This document shows positions 27,725 through 36,437 of a stretch of DNA of 64,000 nucleotides, in pieces. The stretch's first letter is position 1. Every line of letters begins with the position of its first letter. A model generated the notes under the pieces. That model was not told the DNA's origin. It saw nothing but the letters and a program-made list of their open reading frames with translations, and ran no database searches. The position numbers were made by a program, and so were the translations under genes. Source of the DNA: Betaproteobacteria bacterium (GTDB taxonomy: Bacteria > Pseudomonadota > Gammaproteobacteria > Burkholderiales > Usitatibacteraceae); the NCBI GenBank assembly GCA_016711875.1, contig JADJSD010000003.1, positions 558,001 to 622,000 of the forward strand, in the 5' to 3' direction.

Positions 27725-30700
27725 ATGCGCCGCGTCGCGCCCGGCCGTCCCGAGCCCCTCGGGGTCACGCCCGTTCCCGGCGGCGTCCACGTCGCGTGGC
27801 CCTCGGCTCACGCGACGGCGATCGTGCTGTGCCTCTTCGACGAAACGGGCGAGCGCGAGACGGAGCGCATCGTGCTGCCCGGTCGAACGGGCGACGTGCA
27901 CCACGCCTTCGTCGAAGGCCTCCTTACGGGGCAACGGTACGGCCTTCGCGTGCACGGCCCGTGGGTACCGAAGGAGGGGCACCGCTTCAACGCGGCGAAG
28001 CTGCTCGTCGATCCCTGGGCCACGGCGCTGGACCGTCCCTTCGCGTGGCACGAAAGCCTGGCCGGCGGCACGACCGACGACGCGGCGCCGGACGAGCGCG
28101 ACACCGCCCCCTTCGTTCCGAAGGCGATCGTCTCGATGCCGGGCGATCGCATCACCGGGCCCCGCCCGCGCATCGCGCCCGGACGGCGCATCGTCTACGA
28201 ACTGCACGTGCGCGGCTTCACGAAAACGCACCCGGAAATCCCCGAGCCGCTTCGCGGCACCTTCGCCGGCCTCGCCCATCCCGCCGCGATCGCGCACCTG
28301 AAGAGGCTGGGCGTCACGACCGTCGAGCTGATGCCGGTGGCCGCGGCGATCGACGAGCGCCACCTGCCGCCGCTCGGCCTCACGAATTACTGGGGCTACA
28401 ACCCGGTCGCCCTCCTCGCGCCGGAGCCGCGCCTCGCCCCGGGCGGCATGGCCGAAATCGCGGCCTGCGTGCGGGCGCTGCACGAGGCGGGCCTCGAGGT
28501 GCTGCTCGACGTGGTGCTCAACCACACCGGCGAAGGCGACGAGCTCGGCCCCACCGTCTGCCTGCGCGGCCTGGACAACGCGACCTTCCACCGGCTGCGG
28601 GAGGGCGAGCTCGCCGCCTACGGGAACGATGCCGGCTGCGGGAACACGCTCGCGCTCGAGCGCCCGATGCCGCTACGGCTCGCGCTCGACGCGCTGCGCC
28701 ATTGGGTGCGCGCCGCGGGCGTCGACGGCTTCCGCTACGACCTCGCCACGACGCTCGCGCGCGGGCCGGCCGGATTCGATCCGGACGCGTCGTTCCTGTC
28801 GGCGGTTCGCCAGGATCCGGAGCTGCGCGAACTCGTGCACATCGCCGAGCCCTGGGACATCGGCCCCGGCGGCCATCGGCTCGGCGCCTTTCCCGCCGGA
28901 TGGGCCGAGTGGAACGACCGCTACCGCGATACCGTGCGCCGCTTCTGGCGCGGCGACGGCTCCCTGGCCGGTGAACTCGCGACACGCTTCGCGGGCTCCG
29001 CGGACGTGTTCGGGCCGGGGCGCCGTCCCCTTCGGATTCGCTCAACTTCGTGACGGCGCACGACGGCTTCACGCTCGCGGACCTGGTGGCGCACGAACGC
29101 AAGCACAACGAGGCGAACGGCGAGGGCAACCGCGACGGCACGGACGCGAATCACGCCTGGAATCACGGCGTGGAGGGCGCCACGGATGACCCGGCCACCA
29201 CCCGCGCCCGGCGCGCGGACGTGCGCGCCCTCCTCGCCACCTTGCTGCTGTCGCGAGGCACGCCGATGCTCTCCCATGGCGACGAGCTGGGGCGCACGCA
29301 GCAGGGCAACAACAACGCCTACTGCCAGGACAGCGCGCTCTCCTGGATCGACTGGGCGAACGCGGATGTCACGCTCGTCGATTTCGTCGGCCGTCTTTGC
29401 GCCTTGCGAAACGCCCACCCGGCGCTCCGGGCGGACCGATGGCTCACGGGCGAGCCGCCGGATGGCCATGCGATCGCCGACGTCGAATGGCGCCGGCCCG
29501 ACGGTGCGACCATGAACGCGGGCGACTGGACCGATCCGGCCGTGCGCACGCTCGTCGCGGCGCTTTACGCGCCCGCAGGCGACGGTGCACCCGAGGACCG
29601 CGTCGTCGTCGCCCTCAACGCGTCGCGCGAAGCGGTGATCGTGCAATGGCCCGTCGCGCGCGACGGCAAGCGCTGGCGTGTGGCGATCGACACGGCCCTG
29701 GGCACCGGGGACGGCGAGCCCGCGACCGAGCTGGCGGCGCGCACGGTAGTCGTCCTGGTGGAAGACGAGGCACCCGGCGTTCGTCACGGTCTCGAGCCTT
29801 CCCTCCTCGCCCGCCTGGCGCGGGCCGCCGGCATCGCACCCCGCTGGCACGACGTGGACGGACGCGAGCACGTCGTCACCGACGACACGCGCCGCGCCCT
29901 GCTCGCATCCCTGGGCCTGGCCGCCACCTCCAACGGCGAGGCCCGCGACCGGCTGCACCAGCTCGCGCTGATGGCCGAAGCGCGCCGCATCCCCGCGACG
30001 ATCGTGGCCCGCGAGGAGGAACCGATCCGCATTCCCATCGCGCGCCTGCCGGGTTTCCCCTCGCGCGGTCGCCTGCGCGTGACGACGGCCGGCGGGACCG
30101 TCCACGCCGTCGATTTCTCGATGGACGAATCTCCGCACGAGCGCGTGGCCTCGCCGGATGGCCGCACGATCGAGCGCGCGCTGGTCGGGCTGCCCGCGCT
30201 TGCGCGCGGCGTGCACACCCTCGCGATCGAGGATGAGCCCGAAGCCCGCGGGAGCCTGCTCGTTGCGCCGCCGAAGTGCCATCATCCCGCAGCCCTTGCC
30301 GACCGCTCGCGCGTATCCGGGCTCGCCGCCCACCTCTACGCGCTGCGCGGCGAATCGGGCCAGGGCGTGGGCGACTTCACGACACTGGTGGAGGCCTCGC
30401 TCGCCACCGCGCGCGCCGGGGGTCTCGTCGTCGGCGTGAACCCGCTGCACGCGCTCTTCGCGCACGAGCGCGACCGAGCGAGCCCGTACCACCCCTCGGA
30501 CCGCCGCTTCCTCGATCCCGCGTATCTCGACGTGATGCGCCTGCCGGGGCTCGCCGAGGCGCCGGAGGCCCGCGATGCGCTCATGCGGCTCGCGCCGCGG
30601 TTCGGCGAACTCGAGGCGCGCGCTGCGGTGGATTGGCCGGGCGTGTGGCAGGCCAAGCGCGTCGTGCTCGAAGCCGCGTTCACGGCCTTCGAGCGGCGCA

Positions 30701-31863
30701 CGGCGGATGACGCGCTGCGCCTGCGCTTCGAGCGATTCGTCGCGGAGGGCGGTGAGGCCCTCGTGCGCTTCGCGACCTTCGAGGCCCTGGCGGGCGCGCA
30801 TCCGGGGCGGGCATGGTCCGACTGGCCGGCGGAATTGCGCTCGCCGGAATCGGCGCACGTGGGCGCCTTCGCCCAGGCGCACGCGGTGCAGGTCCGCTAC
30901 GCCATGTACCTGCAGTGGCTCTGCGATCGCCAGCTCGGCGACGCGGCGCGCGCGGCCCGTGCCGGGGGGCTCGAGATCGGCTTCTACCGCGACCTCGCCG
31001 TCGGCTGCGCACCCGATGGCGCCGAGGCGTGGTCGCAGCCCGGGCTCCTGGCGCGGGGCGCCTCCATCGGCGCGCCGCCCGACCCCTTCTGCCGCGACGG
31101 CCAGGTGTGGAATCTTCCGCCGCCCATCCCGCACGCCCTCGCGCAGGACGGCTACGCGCCGTTCCGCGCGCTGATGGCGGCCAACATGCGCCACGCGGGC
31201 GCGCTGCGAATCGATCACGCGATGGGCCTCGCCCGGCTTTTCTGGGTGCCCGACGGCGGCACGGGGCTCGACGGCGCATACGTGGCCCACCCGTTTCGCG
31301 ACCTGCTCGGCACGCTCGCGTTCGAGAGCCAGCGCGCGGGCTGCCTCGTGGTCGGCGAGGACCTGGGCACGGTGCCCGAGGGCTTTCGGCCCGCGATGGA
31401 ATCGTCGGGCATCCTGTCCACGCGCGTGCTCTGGTTCGAGCGCGATGGGCGGGACTTCCGGCCACCGGCGGCCTGGCCGCTCGAGGCCGTGGCCTGCGCC
31501 TCCACCCACGACCTGCCGCCGCTCGCCGGCTGGTGGGCCGGCACGGACATCGAGGAACGCGAGGCGCTCGGCCTCGTCACCGCCCAGGCTGCGCTCGCCG
31601 AGTGGCAGGCCCGCTCCGACGACAAACGCGCGCTGTGCGAAGCCATCGCCGGCGCGGGACTCGAGGCGCCCGATCCGGACTCCCCCCAGCCGCCCCTCGC
31701 CGCGGTGCACGCCTACCTCGCGAAGACGCCCTGCGCGCTTCGGTTGCTGCAGGCCGACGACCTGGCGGGCGAGAGCGTGGCGCTCAACCTGCCCGGCACG
31801 GACCGCGAACGGGACAACTGGCGGCGCCGGGTGCGCGTGAAGTCCGCCGATCTCTGGTCCTGA
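27725..31863 (+). CDS. GlgX-MalQ fusion: glycogen debranching enzyme plus 4-alpha-glucanotransferase (one apparent frameshift)
   Basis: Two frames join at the C-run 29027-29030; restoring one C gives a single protein of 1379 residues. Residues 1 to about 685 are GlgX (GH13 isoamylase-type debranching enzyme): CBM48-like start, RIVYELHVRGFTKTHPEI, nucleophile in DGFRYDLATTLA, Glu in IAEPWDIGPGG, and, just after the frame break, NFVTAHDGFTLADL. From about residue 690 (SLLARLARAAGI) it continues without a stop into MalQ (GH77 amylomaltase): LRIDHAMGLARLFWVPDGG, GEDLGTVPEGF, STHDLPPLAGWW. No ATG or ribosome site marks a separate malQ. The fusion would pass debranched maltotetraose-type chains straight to the transferase. 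The break is probably a sequencing slip, or a recent mutation that would destroy both activities after residue 442. Confidence 0.85.
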
Positions 31864-31870
31864 ATGCCCC

Positions 31871-31893
31871 CTGAAGGTGACAGTCACCTTCAG
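31871..31893. repeat. Perfect 11-bp inverted repeat with one-base loop
   Basis: CTGAAGGTGAC, one A, then GTCACCTTCAG form a 23-base perfect dyad in the 26-base gap between convergent genes; it covers the stop codon of the minus-strand gene. The arms resemble the GGTGAC-type palindromes that form REP-like intergenic repeats in some high-GC proteobacteria. No T-tract follows, so it is not a classic terminator; a single-base loop also argues against a simple RNA hairpin. No second copy was noticed in this window. Confidence 0.5.
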
Positions 31894-32411
31894 TCGCCTC
31901 CCTCCCGGCGCCAGCGCCGGTAGAGCCACACGAGGGAGGCGGCCATCACGGCCACCGCGAGCAATCGCGTGAGGCCGGCGACGCGGGTATCCGCCGCGAG
32001 GAGGCCCCAGCGCGAGAAGATTTCCGTCCAGTCATGGTCGCCGCCGCCCACGAGCGGCAGCACCTGCGAGCGCGCATCGGCCATGTAGCGCGCGACGTTG
32101 AGCAGGTTTTCTCCCAGCCACACGCCGCACGCCGCGAAGCCGGCCGCGTGGCCCCGCCGGCGGAAGTCCCAGGCGGCCGCCACGGGAAAGGCAAGCTGGA
32201 AGATCGTGCCGCCGTAGACGGAAAGCCGGTTCGAGACGATGCCGACCAGGGGATGACCCGCCTCGTGAAAGGCGAGATTGGCGCTATCCAGGAGGGGAAC
32301 CCAGCCCTGCGCCAGGTGGAAGCCGAGGCATACCGTCGCGAAGGCCACCACACTTGCCAGGGCCAAGGGCGTTACGCAGGGCGCTTCCTCGTCCTTCCCG
32401 AAAGGCGCCAT
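31890..32411 (-). CDS. Membrane protein with HExxH-type HEAGH motif
   Basis: A 173-residue integral membrane protein with four to five hydrophobic stretches, including LALASVVAFATVCLGF near the start and LLAVAVMAASLVWLY at the end. Residues 49-53 are HEAGH, embedded in ANLAFHEAGHPLVGIVS, as in M50-like zinc membrane peptidases, where the HExxH Glu is the catalytic base. The third zinc ligand motif of M50 (NPDG) is not evident, so enzymatic activity is doubtful. Similar HEAGHP membrane proteins are common hypotheticals in proteobacteria. It follows the HNH gene by seven bases on the same strand. Confidence 0.65.
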   Translation of the reverse strand: MAPFGKDEEAPCVTPLALASVVAFATVCLGFHLAQGWVPLLDSANLAFHEAGHPLVGIVSNRLSVYGGTIFQLAFPVAAAWDFRRRGHAAGFAACGVWLGENLLNVARYMADARSQVLPLVGGGDHDWTEIFSRWGLLAADTRVAGLTRLLAVAVMAASLVWLYRRWRREGGD

Positions 32412-32418
32412 CCGGGCG

Positions 32419-32778
32419 TCAGGGCTTCTTGCCTTCGAGCCGCGCCTTCAGGTCCGCGAAGGGCGAGAAGGTCGCCCCGGCGGCAGGGGCACTGCCCGCG
32501 CCCGTGTTGCCCAGTTCGAGCTGCTTCTGGTGCTCGTTGTCGTGGCAGTACACGCACAGCAGCTCCCAGTTGCTGCCGTCGGGCGGGTTGTTCTCGTGGT
32601 TGTGGTCCCGGTGGTGGACCGTGAGTTCGCGCACGTTGGCGCGGGTGAACTCCCGGGTGCATCGCCCGCAGATCCAGGGGTAGAGCTTGAGCGCCCGGTC
32701 GCGATAGGTGAGCGCGCGCTGGTCCGCCTGCCGCCGCGCCTCGGCGACGATGCGGTCGAGCTTGCCGGGATCGCTCAT
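32419..32778 (-). CDS. yajD: YajD-like HNH nuclease
   Basis: A 119-residue HNH family protein. Zinc ligands are Cys37-x2-Cys40 (ICGRC) and Cys75-x2-Cys78 (CVYCHDNEH); the catalytic His pair is in ELTVHHRDHNHEN, with Asn81 and His83 completing the beta-beta-alpha-metal unit. This matches the small YajD-type HNH proteins of proteobacteria, presumed nucleases of unknown role. The ATG at 32778 is supported by the normal family start (MSDPGKLDRIVAEAR). It is between the small Lys-rich gene and the HEAGH membrane protein, all on one strand. Confidence 0.85.
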   Translation of the reverse strand: MSDPGKLDRIVAEARRQADQRALTYRDRALKLYPWICGRCTREFTRANVRELTVHHRDHNHENNPPDGSNWELLCVYCHDNEHQKQLELGNTGAGSAPAAGATFSPFADLKARLEGKKP

Positions 32779-32816
32779 GGCCGGCAGCCGCCGGCGGGGC
32801 GGGCCGTCACGCGCGA

Positions 32817-32939
32817 TCAGCCGCGGAGCTTCGATTCCTTCTTGAGCTTCTTGGCTTCCTTCTTTTCCTTCGGCGTCTTCTGCGCTTCCTTCTTCACCAT
32901 CTTCTTCGTGTTCTTGTCCTTGCTGTGGCCCATCGTCAT
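32817..32939 (-). CDS. Small Lys-rich protein, 40 aa
   Basis: A 40-codon gene with a good Shine-Dalgarno (AGGAGG three bases before the ATG-containing start region). The product is nearly half Lys plus Glu (for example MVKKEAQKTPKEKKEAKKLK) with one Met pair at the start, and should be an extended or coiled soluble peptide; nucleic-acid or ribosome binding is plausible from charge alone. Such tiny Lys-rich proteins are widespread in betaproteobacteria. The stop lies 38 bases before the HNH gene start on the same strand. The second ATG at 32933 is an alternative start. Confidence 0.6.
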   Translation of the reverse strand: MTMGHSKDKNTKKMVKKEAQKTPKEKKEAKKLKKESKLRG

Positions 32940-32993
32940 GCCCTCCTGTGTGATCGAGAGACGGCTCCATCATGCCACGGGGCCACCGGCAAG

Positions 32994-33881
32994 TCAGGGA
33001 GGCGCCGGCTTCTCCGTGAGGAACGCCTTCGGCAACGCGTAGTAGCCGGGCGCGGGCACCGGCGCCACGCCCACGACGCGGCCGGCCGCGTCCAGCAGAA
33101 CCGCGCCATCCATCGCGGGACCGGTGCCCGTGGTGTCGATGAGCGTCCGTGCCCCTTCGTTGAAGACGCGTTTCACGGTCGATTCGAGCAGTTTCGCCTC
33201 CCCCGTCGCATCGAGCGTCGCGGCGTAGACCCGCTCGCCGGCCGCCGGGGCGGCGGGCGCGACGGCCATCGGGGAGTCGGCGCCACTGCCTTCGACCGCC
33301 AGGCGGCAAAGGCCGAGCGATTCGTTGCGATGGACGACGCGGGCGGAGACGGCCCGCGGGCCGTTGTGCACCTTGAGCTGCGAGCCCGCCCCGAGCGTGG
33401 GGCAGGCGACGACCAGGGCGCCCGCCTCGACGGTAGCTCCGAAGCCGAGCGCCGAGACCCGGCCCGACAGGTCATACGCCTCGACACGGCCGAGCGCCCT
33501 GCCCGCCTGCGACGCGATCTCGGCGAGCGGTCGCGAAGCGACGGCGGTGGGCGGCTTCACGGAGGACTTGAGCGCGATCCATCCGTAGATCCCCGCCACC
33601 AGCATGAGGAGCGCGCTGCCGACGGCGATGGCCACGCCGCGCTTTCGCTTCGTGCCTTCCGCGGCCCGCGCCGAGAGCGCGGTGTCGTAGGCTTCGCGCT
33701 GCGCCGGATCCGACAGGACCGCATGGGCCTCGCGCATGCGACGCTCGCGCCGTGCATCCGGCGGCGTCTCGGCTTTGGCGAGGCCGCCGGCGTACCGGTC
33801 GAACGCGCGCTGGATCTCGAGGGGGCTCGCCCCCGGCGCAACGCCGAGGACGTCGTAGTGGGTTTCGCGGGGATCGGCCAT
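32994..33881 (-). CDS. Membrane protein with HPD-less J-domain and protease-like periplasmic domain
   Basis: A 295-residue protein. Residues about 8-68 read as a J-domain (HYDVLGVAPGASPLEIQRAF ... REAHAVLSDPAQREAYD), but where active J-domains have His-Pro-Asp this one has GGLAKAETPP, so it should not stimulate DnaK. One transmembrane helix follows (GVAIAVGSALLMLVAGIYGW), then a periplasmic beta-rich domain that resembles a degenerate trypsin/Do-like fold (RVVHRNESLGLCRLAVEGS, then GPAMDGAVLLDAAGRVVGV) without a visible Ser triad. Its start lies 32 bases after the kinase-HDOD-GAF gene, so it is the second gene of that operon and may be its output or partner. Confidence 0.65.
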   Translation of the reverse strand: MADPRETHYDVLGVAPGASPLEIQRAFDRYAGGLAKAETPPDARRERRMREAHAVLSDPAQREAYDTALSARAAEGTKRKRGVAIAVGSALLMLVAGIYGWIALKSSVKPPTAVASRPLAEIASQAGRALGRVEAYDLSGRVSALGFGATVEAGALVVACPTLGAGSQLKVHNGPRAVSARVVHRNESLGLCRLAVEGSGADSPMAVAPAAPAAGERVYAATLDATGEAKLLESTVKRVFNEGARTLIDTTGTGPAMDGAVLLDAAGRVVGVAPVPAPGYYALPKAFLTEKPAPP

Positions 33882-33913
33882 GGCGGCAATTCTGCCACGC
33901 CCCCCGCGCGCGC

Positions 33914-36346
33914 TCAGGACGCGGCGTGCATCAGGGCGAGAACCGCCTGGTTTCGCAGCGTGCGAAGCAGGCTCAATTCCTCCGGCCGGTAGCGAAGCAG
34001 CGCCGGGTCGTCCGCGTCCGCGTAGATGAGCGCCACCACGCGCTTCTTCACCAGCACCGGGAAGAGGATCAGGCCGCGCGCGTCGATGGCGTCGCGGTAC
34101 CACGCCGGCACGCGGTGGCGGATGTTCTCGGCGTCGCGGTCCTCCACGCACAGGTCGAGGCCCTGCGAGACGGCGGCGTAGAACACGTCCTTGTGCGGCG
34201 AAACGGGAATGGCGAAGCCGGACTTCACGAGCGTCTCGGCATCGACGCCGAAACCGTGGCGCGCCCGCAGGCAGTTGCGCTCCGGGTCGCGCACGAGCAG
34301 CAAGGCGCGCTTGTAGCCGATGGCGCGGTAGAGCGTCTCCAGGATCATGGGCATCAGGTCGCCCAGGCGGCAATCGCCGGCGAGCGACTCGGTGATGTCC
34401 TGCACGCCGGCGGAGAGCAGGCGGCGCCTTCGTTCCGGGTCGTCCGGCGCGGCGACCGGCGCCCCCTCGGCGCTCACCGGCGCGATATAGGGCTCGTCGA
34501 CGAGCGTATGCGTCTCGGGCGCGTCCTCGGCGAGCGCCTCCATCACGAGCGTGTCCGGGGGTTCGCCGCCGCCGAACTGGCGGGCCTGCGAGACGGCGTC
34601 GGCCTTCGACAGGCCGGCGGCCGCGAAATCGGCGTCGCCCCCGAGCACCTCGACGGATTCGCGCACCAGCGAGCGCAGGTTCGCCTCCGAGGAGGGAATG
34701 GCGCCGCCGAAGCGCTGCGAAAGCACCTCCAGGCCCGACTGGCGCACGCGCTCGTCGCCGGTGCGCGCGAGATCCGACAGGCGGCCCGAGTAGTCGGCGA
34801 CGGTGCGAAGGGTGTCCTGCTTGAGGGCCGCGGTGGCCGTCACCTGCGGATCGATCGGCTCCATGCTGCGCACGATCACGTCGGGCAGGTTCCACTCGCG
34901 CGCCACGCCCTGGCCGATGTCCGCGTAGCCCACCCCGAGCACCTCGACGACCGCGCGTTCCTCGGCGATGCCCTTGGCGGCGGCCGCCCGGGCGATGGCC
35001 TCGGCTTCCTCGGGCAGGTAGAAGGCGACGAGCAGGCGCCCCAGGTGCCGGAACATCGCGCAGATGAAGGCTTCTTCGGCGTCCGTGATGCGGCTTCGCT
35101 CGACCAGGCGCAGGGCGATGGTGCCGCTCAGGTAGGCCGCGGCGACCTCGTCCTTGAGGTGCGCGGCCTGCGCCTTGTTCTGCAGGTGCTCGAAGAGCAC
35201 GAGCGAGAGCGCGATGTTGCGAACGCGCGTGAACCCCAGGATCGACACGGCCCGCGAGATGGTCGAGACGGCGCCGCCGAACTGCTTGTAGTAGGCGGCG
35301 TTCACCACGCGCAGCAGCTTTCCGGTGAGCGAGACGTCGCGCAGGATGGCGTTGGAGAGCACGGTCGTGTGCTGGTCCTCCGCCGCGACGATGGCGTTGA
35401 TGGAGCCGATGGTCGAGGCGAGCGCCGGCAGGTCGCTCTTGTGGCGCATGCGCCGCAGCAGGAACGCCACCGTCGAGGCGCGCGAGCCGTCGCCTTCCTC
35501 GGCCGGCGCGGGCTCGGCCCACTCGGCCAGGGCCGCCGCCATGGCCTCGCAATCGGCATAGCGTCGCGCCGGGTCGCGCGCGGTGGCCGTGGCGACGACG
35601 CTGTCGAGCCGCTCGGGCACGCCGGGGCGCACGCGCGAGGGGCGCGGCACCTCGCCGGAGCCGACCTGGTGGAGGATGGCGTAGACGGTCTCCCCGGAGA
35701 ACGCCGGCGCGCCGGTGAGCAGTTCGTGGAGCAGGAGGCCGGCCCCGTAGATGTCGCCCGCCTTGGTGAACTTCGCGCCGCCGATCACCTCCGGGGGGAG
35801 GTAGGCCGGCGTGCCGGTGAGGGAGCCCGTGGACTTTTGCGTATCGGCGGAGCGCGCGGCGATGCCGAAATCCATGACGCGCGCGACGTCGTCCCGGGTC
35901 ACGATGACGTTGCCGGGCTTCAGGTCGCGATGCAGGACGCCCTGCGCGTGCGCATGGCCCACGCCGGCGAGCACCTGGCGCACGAGCCGCACGGCGCGCT
36001 CGGGCGCGAGCGGGCCGTCGCGCACGAGGGCCTCGAGCGTGCGCCCTTCCACGTATTCGAAGACGAGCCAGGGCACGCCGTTCTGTTCGATGGCGTCGTG
36101 CAGCGCGACGATGTTCGGGTGCTGCAGGCGCCCGACGTGCAGCGCTTCCTCCAGCAGCCGTCGGACGCGATCCTGCGTGCCCGTGCCGTGCGCCGGCGCG
36201 AGCCGGAGCGTCTTGAGGGCCACGGTGCGCTCGAGACGCGGGTCGCGCGCGAGGTACACCCGCCCCTGCGCGCCGCGCCCGATCTCTCGCTCGATGAGGA
36301 ATCGCCCGACCTGCTGCGAAGCGGCGGGCACGGCCACGACGGCCAC
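33914..36346 (-). CDS. Ser/Thr protein kinase fused to HDOD and GAF domains
   Basis: An 810-residue cytoplasmic signalling protein. Residues about 15-285 form a full Hanks-type kinase: P-loop EIGRGAQGRVYLARD, Lys45 in VALKTL, HRDLKPGN with Asp141, DFG at 159-161 and GTPAYLPPE. Residues about 305-510 are an HDOD domain (SDLPALASTIGSINAIV, RDVSLTGKLLRVVNAAYY), used elsewhere to couple second messengers to swarming and chemotaxis. Residues about 640-805 are a GAF domain (LETLYRAIGYKRALLLVRD). The GTG at 36346 is chosen because it has an AAGGGG six bases upstream; a TTG 29 codons further up gives only an unlikely basic leader. It precedes the HPD-less J-domain gene. Confidence 0.9.
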   Translation of the reverse strand: MAVVAVPAASQQVGRFLIEREIGRGAQGRVYLARDPRLERTVALKTLRLAPAHGTGTQDRVRRLLEEALHVGRLQHPNIVALHDAIEQNGVPWLVFEYVEGRTLEALVRDGPLAPERAVRLVRQVLAGVGHAHAQGVLHRDLKPGNVIVTRDDVARVMDFGIAARSADTQKSTGSLTGTPAYLPPEVIGGAKFTKAGDIYGAGLLLHELLTGAPAFSGETVYAILHQVGSGEVPRPSRVRPGVPERLDSVVATATARDPARRYADCEAMAAALAEWAEPAPAEEGDGSRASTVAFLLRRMRHKSDLPALASTIGSINAIVAAEDQHTTVLSNAILRDVSLTGKLLRVVNAAYYKQFGGAVSTISRAVSILGFTRVRNIALSLVLFEHLQNKAQAAHLKDEVAAAYLSGTIALRLVERSRITDAEEAFICAMFRHLGRLLVAFYLPEEAEAIARAAAAKGIAEERAVVEVLGVGYADIGQGVAREWNLPDVIVRSMEPIDPQVTATAALKQDTLRTVADYSGRLSDLARTGDERVRQSGLEVLSQRFGGAIPSSEANLRSLVRESVEVLGGDADFAAAGLSKADAVSQARQFGGGEPPDTLVMEALAEDAPETHTLVDEPYIAPVSAEGAPVAAPDDPERRRRLLSAGVQDITESLAGDCRLGDLMPMILETLYRAIGYKRALLLVRDPERNCLRARHGFGVDAETLVKSGFAIPVSPHKDVFYAAVSQGLDLCVEDRDAENIRHRVPAWYRDAIDARGLILFPVLVKKRVVALIYADADDPALLRYRPEELSLLRTLRNQAVLALMHAAS

Positions 36347-36437
36347 GGAAAGCCCCTTGGAATCCTGGAGCCTCGATCTTCGCGCGGCCGGCCGGGGGGC
36401 ATTGGGCCGAAAAGGACCGGAAAGGCCCCCCAAACCC

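Noticed and set aside
29027..29030. Programmed frameshift in glgX
   Set aside because: No slippery heptamer or downstream pseudoknot was evident, and a missing C in a C-run is the simpler explanation.
28921..31929. Antisense open frame of about 1,000 codons opposite glgX-malQ
   Set aside because: Shadow of the MalQ frame; Arg/Gly/His/Val-rich without motifs.
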